Shown here: in pieces, positions 17,382 to 26,777 of the stretch
Layout of the letters: the number at the start of each line of letters is the position of its first letter
How positions within the stretch are numbered: the first letter of the stretch is position 1
DNA from: Noviherbaspirillum soli
Lineage (GTDB): Bacteria; Pseudomonadota; Gammaproteobacteria; Burkholderiales; Burkholderiaceae_D
Direction of reading: 5' to 3'
Length of the DNA stretch: 64,000 bases
Assembly: GCF_015352955.1 (NCBI RefSeq)
Contig: NZ_JACYOX010000030.1
Span: forward strand, 1-64,000
Notes under the pieces: model-generated
Databases searched by the model: none
Seen by the model: only the letters and a program-made list of their open reading frames with translations
What the model was told of the DNA's origin: nothing
Position numbers and translations under genes: made by a program

Positions 17382-18361
17382 ATACCCTGCAGGCAATGGA
17401 TGTAGTGACGGTGGGCGAAGCGATGGCCCTGTTCATCGCCGAGGAGCCCGGCGCGCTCGCCAGCGTGTCGCGCTTTTGCCGCCGCACCGCCGGCGCGGAA
17501 CTGAATGTGGCGGTGGGCTTGCGCCGACTCGGCTTTGGCGTCGGCTACATCAGCCGGGTCGGCGCCGACAGCCTGGGACGGCATCTCCTCGACTTCATGG
17601 ACGCCGAAGGCATAGACCGCAGCCATGTCGCCGTCGATGCCGCGCATCCCACCGGCCTGATGTTCAAGTCCCTGGCCACCGACGGCAGCGACCCGCTGAT
17701 CGAATATTTCCGGCGCGGCTCCGCCGCCAGCCACCTCGGCGCGGCGGATCATCCGCTTGCCTATTGCGCAGCGGCGCGCCGCCTGCACCTGACCGGCATC
17801 AGCCCGGCGCTGTCGGACGGCATGCGGGAACTGGTGTTCGCCATGGCGACGCAGGCGCGCCGGGCAGGACAGGGCATCTCCTTCGATCCGAACCTGCGGC
17901 CCCGGCTCTGGCCTTCGCACCAAGTCATGGTCGATACGATGAACCAGCTGGCCGCCATGGCCGACCTGGTGCTGCCGGGCCTGTCCGAAGGGCAGTTGCT
18001 GACCGGGCGCAAGGACAGGGATGGTATCGCCGACTTCTACCTCGAACGCGGAACGAAGCAGGTTGTCATCAAGCTCGGCGCGGAAGGCGCCTATTTCGCC
18101 GACCGGCATGGACGCGGCGTGGTGCCGGGCTTCCATGTGGCGGAGGTGGTCGATACCGTGGGCGCCGGCGACGGCTTCGCCGTTGGCGTGATCAGCGCGC
18201 TGCTGGAAGGCGCATCGCTGGACCAGGCGGCACTGCGCGGCAATGCGATCGGCGCGCGGGTAGTGCAGTTCCCCGGCGACTGCGATGGCTTGCCGGACCG
18301 TGCGCAACTGGCCGGGGCGCTAGCCGGGCAGCGCTACACGGCAGGCGGGCAGGACAGCTGA
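17378..18361 (+). CDS. kdgK: 2-keto-3-deoxygluconate kinase (PfkB family)
   Basis: A 327-residue ribokinase-family sugar kinase that phosphorylates KDG to KDPG. The N-terminal substrate motif (GEAMALFIAEEPGAL, GGAELNVAVGLRRLG-like) and the C-terminal catalytic motif DTVGAGDGFAVG are present. KDPG would then be cleaved by KDPG aldolase, which is not in this window. GTG 17378 was preferred because GGAG lies seven bases upstream and the codon overlaps the uxaA stop; ATG 17357 and ATG 17396 (MDVVTVGEAM) are alternatives. It is the last gene of the sugar-acid operon. Confidence 0.87.
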   Translation: MNTLQAMDVVTVGEAMALFIAEEPGALASVSRFCRRTAGAELNVAVGLRRLGFGVGYISRVGADSLGRHLLDFMDAEGIDRSHVAVDAAHPTGLMFKSLATDGSDPLIEYFRRGSAASHLGAADHPLAYCAAARRLHLTGISPALSDGMRELVFAMATQARRAGQGISFDPNLRPRLWPSHQVMVDTMNQLAAMADLVLPGLSEGQLLTGRKDRDGIADFYLERGTKQVVIKLGAEGAYFADRHGRGVVPGFHVAEVVDTVGAGDGFAVGVISALLEGASLDQAALRGNAIGARVVQFPGDCDGLPDRAQLAGALAGQRYTAGGQDS

Positions 18362-18706
18362 CGAACCTGCCGCGGTGGCTTGCGGGCAGCCCGGCTGCCT
18401 GGCAACCATTGCCCCGGCCTGCGGCGCCTCATCGCTCGGGATGGATATGAAACACGACGCCGCCGCAGCCACTGTGGCGCGCACGCCTCGCGCCGTCTTC
18501 GGCTGTTTCCCGAATCCACTATAATCCACCGGTTCGCGACGCTGACCCTGCCCAGGCAGGCCTGTAGCTTGTCAGCCTTGTCCTTTCGTCATGATGACAA
18601 CCCCGGGTTTCATGCAGCCGCTAGGCGCTGATGGACTCCGCCGGTTTCCATCGCTTGCCACGCCTCTCACCGGACTGCCGTTTTCCATGACCCATCGAGC
18701 CGAACC
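18362..18706 (+). promoter_or_regulatory. Intergenic region before msbA with a candidate -10 element
   Basis: This 345-bp gap holds no convincing gene. A perfect TATAAT at 18520-18525 is the best promoter candidate for msbA, but no good -35 is seen 16-18 bp upstream. It would leave a leader of about 175 nt. No clear terminator for the kdgK operon was found. Confidence 0.35.
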
Positions 18707-20446
18707 ATGAAGATCCCGCCGCACTTCAGGCGGGCCCTGAGTATGTTTCAACCCTATCGCGGCCGGCTGGCGCTGGCCTTCCTGGGGATGATCCTGACCG
18801 CGTCCACCGAGCCCATGTTTCCCGCCGTGATGCGGCAACTGCTCGACCGCGGCTTCGTTGGCAAGCCGACGCTGGACCTGTGGATGGTGCCGGTGGCCAT
18901 CATCGGCATCTTCGTGCTGCGCGGCTGCTCCACCTTCCTCACCACTTACATGATGACCTGGGTCACCAGCATCCTGCTCAATTCGGTGCGGGCCCAGATG
19001 TTCGAGCGCATGCTCAACGTGCCGGCCTCCTTCTATTCGACCAGCTCGGTCGGCCGGGTGATCAACGCGATGATGTTCGAGTCGCAGCAGGTGATCGACA
19101 TGGTGAGGAACGTGCTGACCTCGCTGATACGCGACAGCCTCACCGTGATCGTGCTGCTGGGCTTCCTGCTCTGGCTCAACTGGCGGCTGACCTTCGTGGC
19201 CCTGATCCTGCTGCCATTGACGGCGCTGGTGGTGCGCCTGACGGGCCAGCGCATGCGCAAGCTGACCCGCGACTACCTGGAGGTCAATGCCGAGCTGACC
19301 CAGGTGATCGAGGAAACCACGCGCGCCAACCAGGTGATCAAGATCTTCGGCGGCCACAAGTATGAAAGCGACCGTTTCGAGGCGCGCGCCAGCCACCTGC
19401 GGCGCTACTCGATGCGCATGGCCAGTACCGCGGCCGCCACTGTGCCGGTCACCCAGCTGATGGCGGCATTCGCGGTGGCTATCGTGATCGTGATCGCGCT
19501 GGTCCAGTCCGCGCGCGGCGAGTCGACCGTGGGCGACTTCGTTTCCTTCATCACCGCCATGCTGATGCTCTTGACGCCCCTGAAGCGCCTGGCCGAGGTG
19601 AATGGCCCGCTGCAGCGCGGCATGGCGGCTTCCGAAGCCGTGTTCGGCCTGATCGACGCGGCGCCGGAGCGCACCACGGGCACGCCGCTGGCGCAGCGGG
19701 CCAGCGGCAGGCTGGAGTTCGACGATGTCAGCTTCTCCTATCCCGGCCAGGCGCAGCGGGCGCTGTCCCATATCAACCTCGCCATCATGCCGGGCGAGAC
19801 CGTGGCCTTCGTCGGCATGTCGGGCGGCGGCAAGTCCACCCTGGTCAGCCTGGTGCCCAACTTCTACAGCGCGAGCGGCGGCGAGATCCGGCTTGATGGC
19901 CAGCCCATCGAGGACATCACGCTGGCCAGCCTGCGCGCCCAGATCGCGATGGTAAGCCAGAACGTGGTGCTGTTCGACGACACCATCACCGCCAACATCG
20001 CCTATGGCGACGCCAGCCCGGACATGGAGCGGGTGCATGCGGCGGCGCGGGCTGCCCACCTGAGCGATGTGATCCGCGCACTGCCGCAAGGCCTGGACAC
20101 CATGATCGGCGACAACGGCAGCCGCCTGTCCGGCGGCCAGCGCCAGCGCCTGGCGATTGCCCGCGCCATCTACAAGGATGCGCCCATCCTGATTCTCGAC
20201 GAGGCCACGTCGGCGCTGGACACCGAGTCCGAGCGCGCGGTGCAGTCGGCGCTGGACGGCCTGATGCAGGGCCGCACCACGCTAGTGATTGCGCACCGGC
20301 TGTCAACGGTGGAGCGGGCCGACCGCATCGTGGTGCTGGTCGGCGGCGAGATCGTGGAGATGGGGTCGCACGCGGAATTGCTGGAGCAGAACGGCACCTA
20401 TGCCAGCCTGTACCACCTGCAGTTCGCCAGCGAGGTGGCGGCCTGA
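18707..20446 (+). CDS. msbA: Lipid A export ABC transporter MsbA (fused permease-ATPase)
   Basis: A 579-residue half-transporter that flips lipid A-core or other lipids across the inner membrane as a homodimer. Residues 1-310 contain six membrane helices; residues 335-579 form the ATPase with Walker A GMSGGGKST, signature LSGGQRQR and Walker B ILILDEATSALD, then H-loop VIAHRLSTVERADRI. Length and domain order match MsbA (E. coli 582). Other type I exporters of the same architecture are possible, but MsbA is the usual single-copy chromosomal form. The gene converges on rng. Confidence 0.9.
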   Translation: MKIPPHFRRALSMFQPYRGRLALAFLGMILTASTEPMFPAVMRQLLDRGFVGKPTLDLWMVPVAIIGIFVLRGCSTFLTTYMMTWVTSILLNSVRAQMFERMLNVPASFYSTSSVGRVINAMMFESQQVIDMVRNVLTSLIRDSLTVIVLLGFLLWLNWRLTFVALILLPLTALVVRLTGQRMRKLTRDYLEVNAELTQVIEETTRANQVIKIFGGHKYESDRFEARASHLRRYSMRMASTAAATVPVTQLMAAFAVAIVIVIALVQSARGESTVGDFVSFITAMLMLLTPLKRLAEVNGPLQRGMAASEAVFGLIDAAPERTTGTPLAQRASGRLEFDDVSFSYPGQAQRALSHINLAIMPGETVAFVGMSGGGKSTLVSLVPNFYSASGGEIRLDGQPIEDITLASLRAQIAMVSQNVVLFDDTITANIAYGDASPDMERVHAAARAAHLSDVIRALPQGLDTMIGDNGSRLSGGQRQRLAIARAIYKDAPILILDEATSALDTESERAVQSALDGLMQGRTTLVIAHRLSTVERADRIVVLVGGEIVEMGSHAELLEQNGTYASLYHLQFASEVAA

Positions 20447-20483
20447 TGCAATGCCGCAGTGCCGGGCCGGCATCGCGCCGGCA

Positions 20484-21947
20484 TTACATCAGGATGATGT
20501 CGTACTGTTCCTGCTGATAGCCAGTCTGCACCTGCAGCGAGATCTGCTTGCCGATGAAGTCGCCGAGCTGGGCCAGGTTCTGGGATTCCTCTTCCAGGAA
20601 CATGTCGATCACCACCTGCGAGGCAAGGATGCGGAATTCACGCGGATTGAACTGCTTGGCTTCGCGCAGCAGCTCGCGCAGGATTTCATAGCAGACCGTG
20701 CGCGCGGTCTTGACCTGGCCCTTGCCGGCGCAGGCCGGGCAGGGCTCGCAGAGGATATGGGCCAGCGATTCGCGGGTGCGCTTCCTGGTCATCTCCACCA
20801 GGCCGAGCGAGGAAAAGCCCGACACCGACACCTTGGTGCGGTCGCGCGCCAGCGCCTTGTGCAGTTCCGCCAGCACCGCCGTCCTGTGCTCGGCGTTTTC
20901 CATGTCGATGAAATCGAGGATGATGATGCCGCCCAGGTTGCGCAGCCGCAGCTGGCGCGCGATGGCCTGCGCCGCTTCCAGGTTGGTCTTGAAGATCGTG
21001 TCGTCGAAATTGCGGCCATGCACATAGCTGCCGGTGTTGACGTCGATCGTGGTCATGGCCTCGGTCTGGTCGATGATCAGGTAGCCGCCTGACTTCAGAT
21101 CGACGCGCCGGCCCAGCGCGCGCTGGATTTCCTCCTCGACGCCATACAGGTCAAACAGCGGCCGCTCGCCGGTGTAGTGCAGCAGCCGGGTCAGCACCGA
21201 GGGCGTGTAGACCTGGGCGAACTGCTGCAGGTTCACGAAGTTTTCGCGTGAATCGACCTGGATGCTGGCGGTGTCGTCGCCGACGAAGTCGCGCAGCACC
21301 CGCTGCGCCAGGCTCAGGTCCTGGTACAGCAGCGCCGGCGCCGGCCGGGCCCTGGCTTCGCGGCTGATCGCCGACCAGGTCTTGCCCAGGTAGTCGATAT
21401 CGGACTGCAGGTCGGCATCGGACGCATCCTCGGCCATGGTGCGGATGATGAAGCCGCCGCGCTCGTCGGCGGGCAGCAGCGACTGCACCTTCTGCCGCAG
21501 CGCATCGCGCTCGGCTTCGTTTTCAATGCGTTGCGAAATGCCGATGTGCGGGTCCTGCGGCAGATAGACCAGCATCCGGCCGGCGATGGAAATCTGGGTG
21601 GACAGCCGCGCGCCCTTGGTGCCGATCGGGTCCTTCACCACCTGCACCATCACTGCCTGGCCGTCGAACAGGAGCCGCTCGATGGGCTGGGCCGCGCCAT
21701 TGCTGCCGTCGTGCGGCCGCGCTTCCCAGATGTCGGCCACATGCAGGAAGGCGGCGCGTTCCAAACCGATGTCGATGAAGGCCGACTGCATGCCGGGCAA
21801 TACCCTGACCACCTTGCCGAGATAGACATTGCCGGCGCGGCCGCGCAGGTTGCTGCGCTCGATATGCAGCTCCTGCACCGCGCCCTGCACGATCAGCGCC
21901 ACCCGGGTTTCCTGCGGCGTGACATTGATGAGGATGTCGGTGCTCAT
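20484..21947 (-). CDS. rng: Ribonuclease G
   Basis: A 487-residue endoribonuclease (E. coli RNase G 489). The S1 RNA-binding domain lies at about 38-125 (GRAGNVYLGKVVRVLPGMQSAFIDIG), the DNase I-like catalytic part contains GGYLIIDQTEAMTTIDVNTG and IIILDFIDM with the metal-binding aspartates, and the zinc-link cysteines are in CEPCPACAGKG. It matures the 5' end of 16S rRNA and takes part in mRNA decay. It lacks the long C-terminal scaffold of RNase E. The start codon overlaps the end of maf by four bases (ATGA), so the two are translationally coupled. Confidence 0.93.
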   Translation of the reverse strand: MSTDILINVTPQETRVALIVQGAVQELHIERSNLRGRAGNVYLGKVVRVLPGMQSAFIDIGLERAAFLHVADIWEARPHDGSNGAAQPIERLLFDGQAVMVQVVKDPIGTKGARLSTQISIAGRMLVYLPQDPHIGISQRIENEAERDALRQKVQSLLPADERGGFIIRTMAEDASDADLQSDIDYLGKTWSAISREARARPAPALLYQDLSLAQRVLRDFVGDDTASIQVDSRENFVNLQQFAQVYTPSVLTRLLHYTGERPLFDLYGVEEEIQRALGRRVDLKSGGYLIIDQTEAMTTIDVNTGSYVHGRNFDDTIFKTNLEAAQAIARQLRLRNLGGIIILDFIDMENAEHRTAVLAELHKALARDRTKVSVSGFSSLGLVEMTRKRTRESLAHILCEPCPACAGKGQVKTARTVCYEILRELLREAKQFNPREFRILASQVVIDMFLEEESQNLAQLGDFIGKQISLQVQTGYQQEQYDIILM

Positions 21948-22564
21948 AGGATGCGGATGCCCGCCTGCTGCAGCAGTTGCGCGGTCTCGAACAGGGGCAG
22001 GCCCATGATGCCGGAATGGCTGCCCGAGATGTGCCGGATGAATTGCGCCGCGCGGCCCTGTATCGCATAGCCGCCGGCCTTGTCGTAAGGTTCGGGCAGC
22101 GCGCAATAGGCGCGCATGGTGTCGTCGGACAGTCTGTCGAAGGTGACTTCGGAAGTATGGGTCATCTGCCACAAATCGGCATCGCGGCGCAGCGCGATGC
22201 TGGTCAGCACCTGGTGGGTATGGCCGGACAGCAGGCGCAGCATATCCATCGCTTCCATCACATTGGCCGGCTTGCCCAGGATGCGGCCGTCCAATGTCAC
22301 GGTGGTGTCGGCGGTCAGCACCGGACGCACCGGCAGGCGGCGCGACAGCATGGTGTCGCAGGCGGTCTCCACCTTTTCCCGGGTCACCCGTTCCACATAA
22401 GCCAGCGGCGCCTCGCCGGGCAGCACCAGTTCTGGCACGTCCGGTCCGCGCGCGGTATGTTCGCGCAGAAGCAGCAATTCGAATTCAACGCCGATCTGGC
22501 GCAGCAGCTCGCGCCGGCGAGGGCTTTTGGAAGCCAGATAGATCTTCTGGTCTATGGGTTTCAT
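21944..22564 (-). CDS. maf: Maf family nucleotide pyrophosphatase
   Basis: A 206-residue house-cleaning nucleoside triphosphate pyrophosphatase (YhdE/YceF group) acting on dTTP/UTP or modified nucleotides. The N-terminal SKSPRRRELLRQIG motif binds the phosphates, and the conserved YVERVTREK and ADTTVTLDGRILGKP motifs follow, including the catalytic aspartate in TADTTV. It overlaps rng by four bases and lies 42 bp downstream of rlmH, in the usual betaproteobacterial order nadD-rsfS-rlmH-maf-rng. Confidence 0.9.
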   Translation of the reverse strand: MKPIDQKIYLASKSPRRRELLRQIGVEFELLLLREHTARGPDVPELVLPGEAPLAYVERVTREKVETACDTMLSRRLPVRPVLTADTTVTLDGRILGKPANVMEAMDMLRLLSGHTHQVLTSIALRRDADLWQMTHTSEVTFDRLSDDTMRAYCALPEPYDKAGGYAIQGRAAQFIRHISGSHSGIMGLPLFETAQLLQQAGIRIL

Positions 22565-22606
22565 GAGTGGTCAGGTTATAGGCAAGTGGCGCGCTGCCTG
22601 CTGCGT

Positions 22607-23077
22607 TCAGACGCGGTGGTAAGGATGATTCTGTGTGATCGACCAGGCCCGGTAGAGCTGCTCGGCCAGGAGCACACGCACCATACCGTGCGGCAGCGTC
22701 AGGCTGGAAATCCGCAGCAGCATGTCCGCCCGCTGCTTGAACTGCGCATCCAGACCGTCGGCGCCGCCGATGACGAATGTAACATCAGTGCCGCCTTGTT
22801 GCCACTGTGCCAGGTTTTTGGCCAGCTGCGCGCTGGTCAGGTCCTTGCCGCGTTCGTCCAGCGCAACCACCTGCGAGCCCTTGGCGATGACTGCCTCGAT
22901 CCGGATTCGCTCCATCGCCATCACGGTGTCGGCGCTGCGGCTGCCGGAGCGGTCCACCGGCTTGACTTCCCTGAGCACGATCCGGCAGTCCGGCGGCATG
23001 CGCTTGGCGTATTCCGTAAAACCGGTTTCGATCCAGGCCGGCATCTTGTGGCCGACGGCGGCGATGACGAGCTGCAT
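22607..23077 (-). CDS. rlmH: 23S rRNA (pseudouridine-1915-N3) methyltransferase RlmH
   Basis: A 156-residue SPOUT methyltransferase that methylates pseudouridine 1915 in helix 69 of 23S rRNA on assembled 70S ribosomes. The knot region ([26 protein letters not shown]) and the C-terminal [20 protein letters not shown] with terminal HPYHRV are diagnostic, and length equals the family norm (155). It follows rsfS by 12 bp, fitting a shared ribosome-function transcript. Confidence 0.95.
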   Translation of the reverse strand: MQLVIAAVGHKMPAWIETGFTEYAKRMPPDCRIVLREVKPVDRSGSRSADTVMAMERIRIEAVIAKGSQVVALDERGKDLTSAQLAKNLAQWQQGGTDVTFVIGGADGLDAQFKQRADMLLRISSLTLPHGMVRVLLAEQLYRAWSITQNHPYHRV

Positions 23078-23089
23078 CGACGACCGGCT

Positions 23090-23710
23090 TTATTCGGCGC
23101 GGGCGCGCTTGGCCGGCGCCTTGCGCGCGCTGGCGCTCTTGGGTGCTGCCACCTTGACGGTCTTGCCAGCCGGCGTCTTGGCGGCTTTTTTGGCGACGGT
23201 TTTCTTCGCTGCGGTCTTGGCTGCGCCGGTGGCCGACTTGGCCGCGGTCTTGCGCGCGGTCTTCTTCGGCGCTTCGCCATCGGCCGCGGCCTGCTGGGTC
23301 ACGGTCAGATGGCGGGCAGCCTTCTTCGGCGCGGCATCGTCGCTGGTGGCTGTCTTCTTGGCACGCTTGGCCGCGCCCATCTTGACTTCCTTGTCGCCCC
23401 AGATTTCCTCCAGGCGGTAATACGCCCGGATTGCCGGCTGCATGATGTGGACGATCATGTCGCCCAGGTCGACCAGCACCCATTCGCCGGTGTCCTCGCC
23501 TTCCAGGCTCAGGATGTTGCCGCCGTTTTCCTTGACCTTGTCGCGCACCGAGGCGGCCAGCGCCTTGGTCTGGCGGTTCGATGTGCCGGAGGCAATGGCG
23601 ATCCGGTCGAACAGGCTGGTCAGGTGGGTGGTGTCGTACACCACGATGTCTTGCGCCTTCACATCTTCGAGAGCGTCGACGACCAGCGATTGAAGTTTCT
23701 TGATATCCAT
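23090..23710 (-). CDS. rsfS: Ribosomal silencing factor RsfS with a long basic C-terminal tail
   Basis: RsfS binds ribosomal protein uL14 and blocks subunit joining in slow growth. Residues 1-112 are a normal RsfS domain (QDIVVYDTTHLTSLFDRIAIASG, GEWVLVDLGDMIVHIM, YYRLEEIWGDKE). Residues about 113-206 are a low-complexity Lys/Ala/Thr tail rich in KKTA and AAKK repeats, like histone H1-type or AlgP tails; E. coli RsfS (105 residues) has none. The tail could bind rRNA or DNA non-specifically; that is inference. The stop of nadD abuts the start. Confidence 0.92.
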   Translation of the reverse strand: MDIKKLQSLVVDALEDVKAQDIVVYDTTHLTSLFDRIAIASGTSNRQTKALAASVRDKVKENGGNILSLEGEDTGEWVLVDLGDMIVHIMQPAIRAYYRLEEIWGDKEVKMGAAKRAKKTATSDDAAPKKAARHLTVTQQAAADGEAPKKTARKTAAKSATGAAKTAAKKTVAKKAAKTPAGKTVKVAAPKSASARKAPAKRARAE

Positions 23711-24357
23711 TAGGTTTTATATAGGTGATGTTGTTCGATATAGTCTAGCACCGGGGTTGGCAGCGACTGTTGAGGCCGCTCGCCCCGCACCAGCGCGGTT
23801 CGGATTTCGGTTGCGGACGTGTCCAGGGCAAGGTTTTCCGTCAGGAACATCAGGCCATGGGCACTATTGCGCAACTGGTCAGGCGTCGCGCTGCGCCGGC
23901 GCAGTTCATGCGCCACTTCCGCTGGCAGCGCTGCCGTGTCGAAGCCGGGCCGCGATGCCGCGCAGACATGGGCCAGGTCGAACAGTGCGCGCCAGTCGTG
24001 CCAGGTGTTCAGGTGCAGCAGCTGGTCGGCGCCGATGATGAACACGACCGACGCTTCCGGTCCAACCTCCGCACGCACCGCGCGCAGCGTGTCGACGGTA
24101 TAGCTTGCACCCTGGCGCCGCAGTTCCTGTTCGTCGATCACCACCGGCACCGGCTGCCTGGCAAATGCCAGGCGCAGCATGGCGACGCGGTCAGCCCCGG
24201 AGGCCAGCAGCGGCGCCTTCTGCCACGGATTGCCAGCCGGGATGATGCGCAGTTCATCCGGCGCCAGCAGCCGCACGAAGTAGCCGCCCAGTGCGACATG
24301 AGCGTTATGTACGGGGTCGAAGCTTCCGCCCAGCAGCACCAGGCAAGGCCGGCTCAC
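23710..24357 (-). CDS. nadD: Nicotinate-nucleotide adenylyltransferase
   Basis: A 215-residue nucleotidyltransferase that adenylates nicotinate mononucleotide to deamido-NAD. The ATP-binding [15 protein letters not shown] motif is at the N-terminus, with [13 protein letters not shown] in the middle and the C-terminal [12 protein letters not shown] (the ISSTxIR-type motif). The GTG at 24357 overlaps the hemF stop (GTGA), so translation is probably coupled; upstream in-frame codons are a shadow of hemF. It shares one base with the start of rsfS. Confidence 0.92.
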   Translation of the reverse strand: MSRPCLVLLGGSFDPVHNAHVALGGYFVRLLAPDELRIIPAGNPWQKAPLLASGADRVAMLRLAFARQPVPVVIDEQELRRQGASYTVDTLRAVRAEVGPEASVVFIIGADQLLHLNTWHDWRALFDLAHVCAASRPGFDTAALPAEVAHELRRRSATPDQLRNSAHGLMFLTENLALDTSATEIRTALVRGERPQQSLPTPVLDYIEQHHLYKT

Positions 24358-25268
24358 GCGGTCCAGTCCTTGTGCACCAGGAAGTCGGTGTACAGCGCCG
24401 CCTCGGGCGTGCCGTCGGCCGGATGCCAGTTGTAGCGCCATTTGACCACCGGCGGCAGCGACATCAGGATGGATTCGGTACGGCCGCCCGACTGCAGGCC
24501 GAACAGCGTGCCGCGGTCGAACACCAGGTTGAATTCCACGTAGCGGCCGCGCCGGTAGGCCTGGAAGTCGCGCTCGCGCTCGCCGTAGGGCATGTCCTTG
24601 CGGCGTTCCAGCAAGGGCAGGTAGGCCGGCAGGAAATGGTCGCCCACGCTTTGCATCATGCCGAAGCTGTGGCCGAAGTCACGGTCGTTATAGTCGTCGA
24701 AGAAAATGCCGCCGACGCCGCGCGGTTCCTGGCGATGCTTCAGGTAGAAATAGTCGTCGCACCATTTCTTGAACCGCGGATGCAGGTCGTCGCCATACGG
24801 GGCCAGCGCATCGCGGCAGGTGCGGTGGAAATGCTGCGCATCCTCGGCAAAGCCGTAGTAGGGCGTCAGGTCCATGCCGCCGCCGAACCACCAGACCGGG
24901 TCGAAGCCTTCTGCCATCGCGGTGAAGAAGCGCACGTTCATGTGCACTGTCGGCGCATACGGATTGCGCGGATGCAGCACCAGCGATACGCCCATCGCTT
25001 CCCAGTGGCGGCCCGCCAGTTCCGGCCGGGCGGCGGCGGCCGAGGGCGGCAGGTTGCGTCCGGTGACATGGGAAAATCCCACGCCGCCGCGCTCGAACAC
25101 ATTGCCTTCCTCGATCAGCCGCGAAACCCCGCCGCCGCCTTCCGGCCGCTCCCAGGTGTCCCTGATGAACTCCTTGCCGTCAACGCCTTCCAGCGCCGCG
25201 ACGATGCGGTTCTGCAGGCCGAGCAGGTAGGTTTTAACGTTGGAAGGGGAGGGGGAAATCGGGTCCAC
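24354..25268 (-). CDS. hemF: Oxygen-dependent coproporphyrinogen-III oxidase
   Basis: Catalyses the two oxidative decarboxylations of coproporphyrinogen III to protoporphyrinogen IX in aerobic heme synthesis. The product is about 304 residues with the family's signature segments [42 protein letters not shown] and [16 protein letters not shown]. The start is uncertain: GTG 25268 ([16 protein letters not shown]) gives the normal length but has no clear Shine-Dalgarno; the frame is open to 25346. The region upstream is the low-GC gene-poor stretch. Confidence 0.93.
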   Translation of the reverse strand: MDPISPSPSNVKTYLLGLQNRIVAALEGVDGKEFIRDTWERPEGGGGVSRLIEEGNVFERGGVGFSHVTGRNLPPSAAAARPELAGRHWEAMGVSLVLHPRNPYAPTVHMNVRFFTAMAEGFDPVWWFGGGMDLTPYYGFAEDAQHFHRTCRDALAPYGDDLHPRFKKWCDDYFYLKHRQEPRGVGGIFFDDYNDRDFGHSFGMMQSVGDHFLPAYLPLLERRKDMPYGERERDFQAYRRGRYVEFNLVFDRGTLFGLQSGGRTESILMSLPPVVKWRYNWHPADGTPEAALYTDFLVHKDWTA

Positions 25269-26730
25269 GGCATGAGGGCGAAAAGTGACGAGTGCGGATT
25301 GTACCCTGCCGGGGGATGCGGGGGATGAATTGCGGGAACAGGGCATGCAGGCTTGCGCGCCTCAACAAACCATCTTGGGGAGTTCAGCCTGCACTGGGTC
25401 CAACGTTATTTCCCTTCGAAGCGAAACACCACATTACGCTTTTGATAGGAGTGATAAACAGAAAATGGAAATGGTATTTCTGGAAAAATGCTGCAATGGA
25501 ATAGTCACTGCTAACGTATTTCATCCTGCAGCCATGCACATGATCAGTTGTTGTGCATGCCAATTTCCTTGGGGCAGTCAATTTGCACCTACCTGGTACA
25601 ACTACAAAAGATATCTTGATCTTAACTTGCTCGGATAAGGTTGTGCCAGGTGCTGCAGCCACATCACGATGAGCTTGTTTTGCAGCACCTATCTGAGGAG
25701 AACCACTGGATGCGCAGGCCTGGCATCAATTTCAGGATAAGCCGCGATGAAACGCCTGATAAGTCTTTATATATTTCCGGCGCGGCACCAATGGTGGATC
25801 AGCTTCGTCTATCGGAACCAAGTGGCGGCACCAAGTGGCGGCACTATGACGTTAATTTGATGCGCCGGGGTTTTTTGCCTGACCTGGCTCAGAATCTTTG
25901 CGTAACTGATGAGGCGGAAAGTGTCCAATTATTTCCTGCATTCAATCCCTGCGGTGTGGCATATGGTGAGTACGGGTCGGCATCCCCGGGGCCAAATCTC
26001 TGGTTCATCGACGATTTATAGCGCGGCTGTCCCGTGTTTTCTGCGCGTCCTAAAACTTGCGGGGAAGGGGCATGGTTCGCCCCGAAGGAAGGGTTGCCAG
26101 CAGAAGTGGAATTAACAGCTTGCTGCCTTGCGAAAAAATTTCTGTTTTGACATGCGATTTGCAAATTCGGGGCACCATTGCCGACATCGGAATAATGATG
26201 ATCATTTACCGAATTTCCGGAGTTCATCGGCGCAGCATGTCGATTAACTGATTGTATCGAATTATTCATTTTTGAGTCCTGGATTTAATAATTAATGATC
26301 AATTTCTGAAATAACTGGAATTTCAGGATTTTGTCTATTTCATTTCAACTATCCATAGCGTCGGGTAAGTACGGTCTAATGATGCCAGGGTTCAAAAGAT
26401 TTCAAAACGTCGTGTCGTTTTCAGCGCGCAGTGAGCTGCTTTGGAAAATTGTGCAGCTTGCCTATTTCTAATAATGGCTGGGAGGGGATATTCACTTGCA
26501 GGCTGGCAGAATCGACGATCCCATTGCCTTCTTATCCGGATACTGCAGGGTTTTCGGCGGGATTCAAGAAGTGATGTAATTGAAATAAATACCTTGCCTG
26601 ATCGATTTCATAGTCCCGCTGTTGTGCGCGAGGACAGGCCACCTCTCGGTGAAATAAAGCCTTGCTTGCTGTTTTTGCAGATCGACAATGTTTTTCGAAC
26701 AGTACGCAGCGTGGGCCTGGAAGTCCCAAC
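25269..26730. other. Gene-poor, lower-GC intergenic region between hemF and purD
   Basis: About 1.4 kb with visibly more A/T than its surroundings and only short ORFs in both directions, none recognisable. It contains a 13-bp perfect tandem duplication (CCAAGTGGCGGCA at 25818-25830 and 25831-25843). The purD terminator lies at its right edge. It may be a decayed insertion; the one ORF with a plausible start is listed separately. Confidence 0.5.
25889..26269 (-). CDS. Hypothetical Asn/Ser-rich small protein (doubtful)
   Basis: A 126-residue open frame with AGGA eight bases before its ATG. The product is rich in Asn, Ser, Gln, Gly and Pro, with almost no hydrophobic core, so it is predicted to be disordered. 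Such composition occurs in N-termini of type III effectors, but no translocation signal can be proved by eye, and no downstream domain is in frame. It lies in the gene-poor 25.3-26.7 kb stretch and could be spurious. Confidence 0.22.
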   Translation of the reverse strand: MNNSIQSVNRHAAPMNSGNSVNDHHYSDVGNGAPNLQIACQNRNFFARQQAVNSTSAGNPSFGANHAPSPQVLGRAENTGQPRYKSSMNQRFGPGDADPYSPYATPQGLNAGNNWTLSASSVTQRF

Positions 26731-26753
26731 AAAAAAGCCGGCTTGCGCCGGCT
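26731..26753 (-). terminator. Rho-independent terminator of purD
   Basis: On the minus strand the sequence is AGCCGGC-GCAA-GCCGGCT followed by a T run, a textbook intrinsic terminator 25 bp after the purD stop. Confidence 0.9.
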
Positions 26754-26777
26754 CTGTAAAACCTTTCTGAAACCCTT

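Noticed and set aside
25641-26021. 126-codon ORF on the plus strand of the low-GC region
   Set aside because: Contains the 13-bp tandem duplication that changes frame, no Shine-Dalgarno, no recognisable motif.
25269-26730. CRISPR array or insertion sequence in the gene-poor region
   Set aside because: No spaced direct repeats, no terminal inverted repeats and no transposase fragments were found; only one 13-bp tandem duplication.
26441-26770. 109-codon ORF before the purD terminator
   Set aside because: Ends inside the purD terminator, no family features and no good Shine-Dalgarno.
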